From contig NW_019091365.1 of the NCBI RefSeq assembly GCF_001949145.1, positions 2,116,549-2,180,548 of the forward strand: a DNA stretch of 64,000 nt, given 5' to 3'. The notes beneath the pieces are model-generated. The model did no database searches. It saw only the letters and a program-made list of their open reading frames with translations, and was not told the origin of the DNA. Of the stretch, positions 62,801-64,000 are shown in pieces. The stretch comes from Acanthaster planci. Its lineage: Eukaryota; Echinodermata; Asteroidea; Valvatida; Acanthasteridae. The position numbers were made by a program, and so were the translations under genes. Positions within the stretch are counted from its first letter, which is position 1; the number at the start of each line of letters is the position of its first letter.

Positions 62801-63354
62801 CCAACACAGGGCAACTACAATTTTGGAATTTTAAAAAGTTGGTAGATACCTGTTTGTATCTAGCTGTTTGATTTTGTGGGATCTGGGAGCCATTTCTCAA
62901 TGGTTCATTGGATTTGGGTGATTTTTTTAGGATACCTTAAGACAAACCCTTCCAGTAGGGCTCTCCCAAAGTTGCCTTTTCTGGTGGGGACTGCCTCCAA
63001 AATTCCCCAAAAGTCAGAATGCTGTCCTTATCTAAGTGTTTGCATTAGATCTGAAATGGGTAAAACCTCAAAATGCAAAAGCACATACAGGATTAATAAA
63101 CTTGGAAAGTGTTTTCTCATTGGGGAGATTTTTTTTTACTTCTTGCTGTTGAAAAATTACCGTATGATGATCACTTGTTCCTGCTTTTATTTATCCTTAG
63201 GTACGGCGAGTCAATACAACATTTCAAAATCCTAACTGACCTCAGTAACAAATTTTTCTTGTGGGTGGTGAAATTCAACACGCTGAACGAATTGGTGGAT
63301 TACTACAAAGCAGCCTCCGTCAGCCGGACTCAGCAGATTTTCCTGAAAGAAATG
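56816..63354 (+). CDS. GRB2/GRAP/Drk-like SH3-SH2 adaptor, first four exons (3' end outside window)
   Basis: Exons: 56816-56896, 61680-61780, 62130-62255 and 63201-63354, all GT-AG and in phase; the frame stays open to the right edge of exon 4. Exons 1-2 form an SH3 domain ([39 protein letters not shown]). Exons 3-4 form an SH2 domain with the phosphotyrosine Arg in [16 protein letters not shown], and [18 protein letters not shown]. The Trp of FLWVVKF is the GRB2 residue that sets pYxN preference. Exon boundaries match those of GRB2. Such adaptors link receptor tyrosine kinases to Sos and Ras. The second SH3 expected after exon 4 is not in the window. Oddity: the SH2 start reads SFLQQV in place of the family's WFFGKI. 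GRB2 versus GRAP versus Drk orthology cannot be settled here. A dead Tc1 element fills part of intron 1. The ATG at 56816 sits in a strong TCACCATGG context. Confidence 0.88.
57461..58911 (-). mobile_element. Degenerate Tc1/mariner-type transposon in intron 1 of the GRB2-like gene
   Basis: Long terminal inverted repeats: 57461-57552 and 58822-58911 share GGGCACATAATATTAGGG, CTGTCAGGT, AAATGACTAATGGCTTTGG and CTCATTTGCATAA. Between them lies a minus-strand Tc1 transposase relic (57628-58577). Size about 1.45 kb, normal for a full Tc1 element. The element is in the opposite orientation to the host gene. I could not fix the flanking TA with certainty, so the true ends may lie a few bases farther out. 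Confidence 0.9.
57628..58577 (-). pseudogene. Tc1 transposase pseudogene
   Basis: The ATG at 58575-58577 begins MAKTMELSK, the typical Tc1 N terminus. About 315 codons' worth of sequence runs to a stop at 57628-57630, near the usual 330-340. Recognisable pieces occur in changing frames: [25 protein letters not shown] (first catalytic Asp kept), [13 protein letters not shown] and EEWAKIP. In the last catalytic block the usual Asp is Gly and the Glu of NPIENLW is Lys. The region around the second Asp (normally in QQDNDPKHT) is replaced by MYQYQQ. In-frame stops and frameshifts are present as well. It cannot be active. Confidence 0.92.
60336..60405. repeat. Near-perfect 70-bp palindrome
   Basis: Arms 60336-60369 and 60372-60405 are exact inverse copies (34 of 34 bases) around a two-base TT spacer. 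Each arm carries GGGTTCAGCATGGTTAGGG or its inverse. TTAA lies at the centre (60370-60373). The right arm belongs to a TTAACCCTAAC-type unit that seems to end near 60440 with CCCTAGGGGGTTAGGG. In intron 1 of the GRB2-like gene. Confidence 0.9.
60370..60440. mobile_element. Third TTAACCCTAAC-type mini-element
   Basis: It begins TTAACCCTAACC at the palindrome centre and ends CCCTAGGGGGTTAGGGTTTA. The end matches the inverse of the 18370-18438 copy (CCCTAGGGGTTAGGGTTAA there). About 71 bp. The left half of the neighbouring palindrome is an inverted copy of its first 34 bases. Confidence 0.45.
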
Positions 63355-64000
63355 GTGAGCTGGCCATTAGGCAGTAGACTTACGGCCAGTGGAAGGAACG
63401 ATTCAAGTCTTATTTAGACTGATCAAAATTAACTTATTGTTAATCATTACTTAAAGTCAAATTTTTCGATGCAGAGGGCCTTTGATATTTGCACTGTGAT
63501 GCCGTCAGGAATCATGTCCAGGAGTTCACACACGGCAGCATATAGACCATAAAGGACCGGCACGGGGCCATTTGTAGCTAGCGTAAGACTTCTGCAGTAG
63601 CATAGAGAAAGACAAAACACCCTTTTTAGCAGTGCAGAATAGTCTGCAAGGTTGAAGTAGGTGGGATTTTTATTTTTTAAATCAAATATCAAATTTGAAA
63701 TGAAATCATGGTGGGGAAAATCGAGGCGAGCGGTGGTAATAAACAAACAATGAAATTAGATCAGCCTAGGGTTGTTTGAAAAGGCGCTCTGCACAGGCTT
63801 TTGGGATCCATGCATGAGATATTGAGAGAGGGCACTTACTGCTAGTGATGGTGTTACGTTGCATTCGGCATTGCACTCGTCAGCTCTTGCTAACCGTAAT
63901 TTCATTGGTGTGAACAAGTCTTGAATGAAGCTTATAAAACAAGTTGGCCATGCACTTCACTCACAAGTTCCGTTGCTCATTATTTGTGCCACGTCATGTG
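63355..64000. other. Start of the next intron of the GRB2-like gene
   Basis: It begins with the donor GTGAGC after exon 4. No C-terminal SH3 exon is seen before the window ends. A minus-strand open frame at 63447-63746 has a protein-like stretch (VPVLYGLYAAVCELLDMIPD) but matches no family I recognise, and its splice context is unclear, so I do not call it a gene. Confidence 0.5.

Noticed and set aside
1-64000. CRISPR arrays, operons, ribosome binding sites or phage modules
   Set aside because: The window is intron-rich animal DNA; no regularly spaced repeats or prokaryotic gene organisation are present.

Overview
This is eukaryotic (animal) nuclear DNA. Genes are split into many short exons with GT-AG introns of roughly 0.3-5 kb. 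The exons are GC-richer than the AT-rich introns, and the non-coding DNA is full of small transposon remnants. Four protein-coding genes can be read by joining exons whose phases fit. The encoded proteins are closest to bilaterian families, and two neighbours (the C22orf23-like gene and NOL12) also sit near each other on human 22q13 as I recall it. Together with the repeat style and the very common TACATGTA motif, this suggests a marine invertebrate, probably a non-vertebrate deuterostome. The class-level guess is weak.

Layout. 1-2395 is upstream DNA with one small inverted-repeat element. 2396-7570 (+) is a six-exon gene for a UPF0193/EVG1 (C22orf23) protein of 232 residues. 8970-13894 (-) is a five-exon NOL12 (Nop25/Rrp17 family) gene of 236 residues; these two genes converge tail to tail. 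13895-17559 is a repeat-rich gap between the diverging NOL12 and BTAF1 genes. 17560-53444 (+) is an apparently complete BTAF1/Mot1 gene, the TBP-removing SNF2 ATPase, in 39 exons and about 1,887 residues. 53445-56815 is its 3' flank. 56816-63354 (+) is the 5' part of a GRB2/GRAP/Drk-like SH3-SH2 adaptor; its second SH3 domain lies beyond the right edge.

The genes are housekeeping or signalling genes that do not form one pathway: ribosome biogenesis (NOL12), transcription (BTAF1), receptor tyrosine kinase signalling (GRB2-like) and an uncharacterised protein (C22orf23-like). The accessory content is mostly non-autonomous DNA transposons and tRNA-derived SINEs. It includes a two-copy TTAA-flanked family about 560-585 bp long, a TAA-flanked MITE inserted inside a BTAF1 splice donor, two copies of one tRNA-SINE, a dead Tc1 transposon in the GRB2-like first intron, and an almost perfect 70-bp palindrome. 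I found no convincing undescribed multi-gene system. The novelty here is in the repeats and in a few oddities of gene structure.
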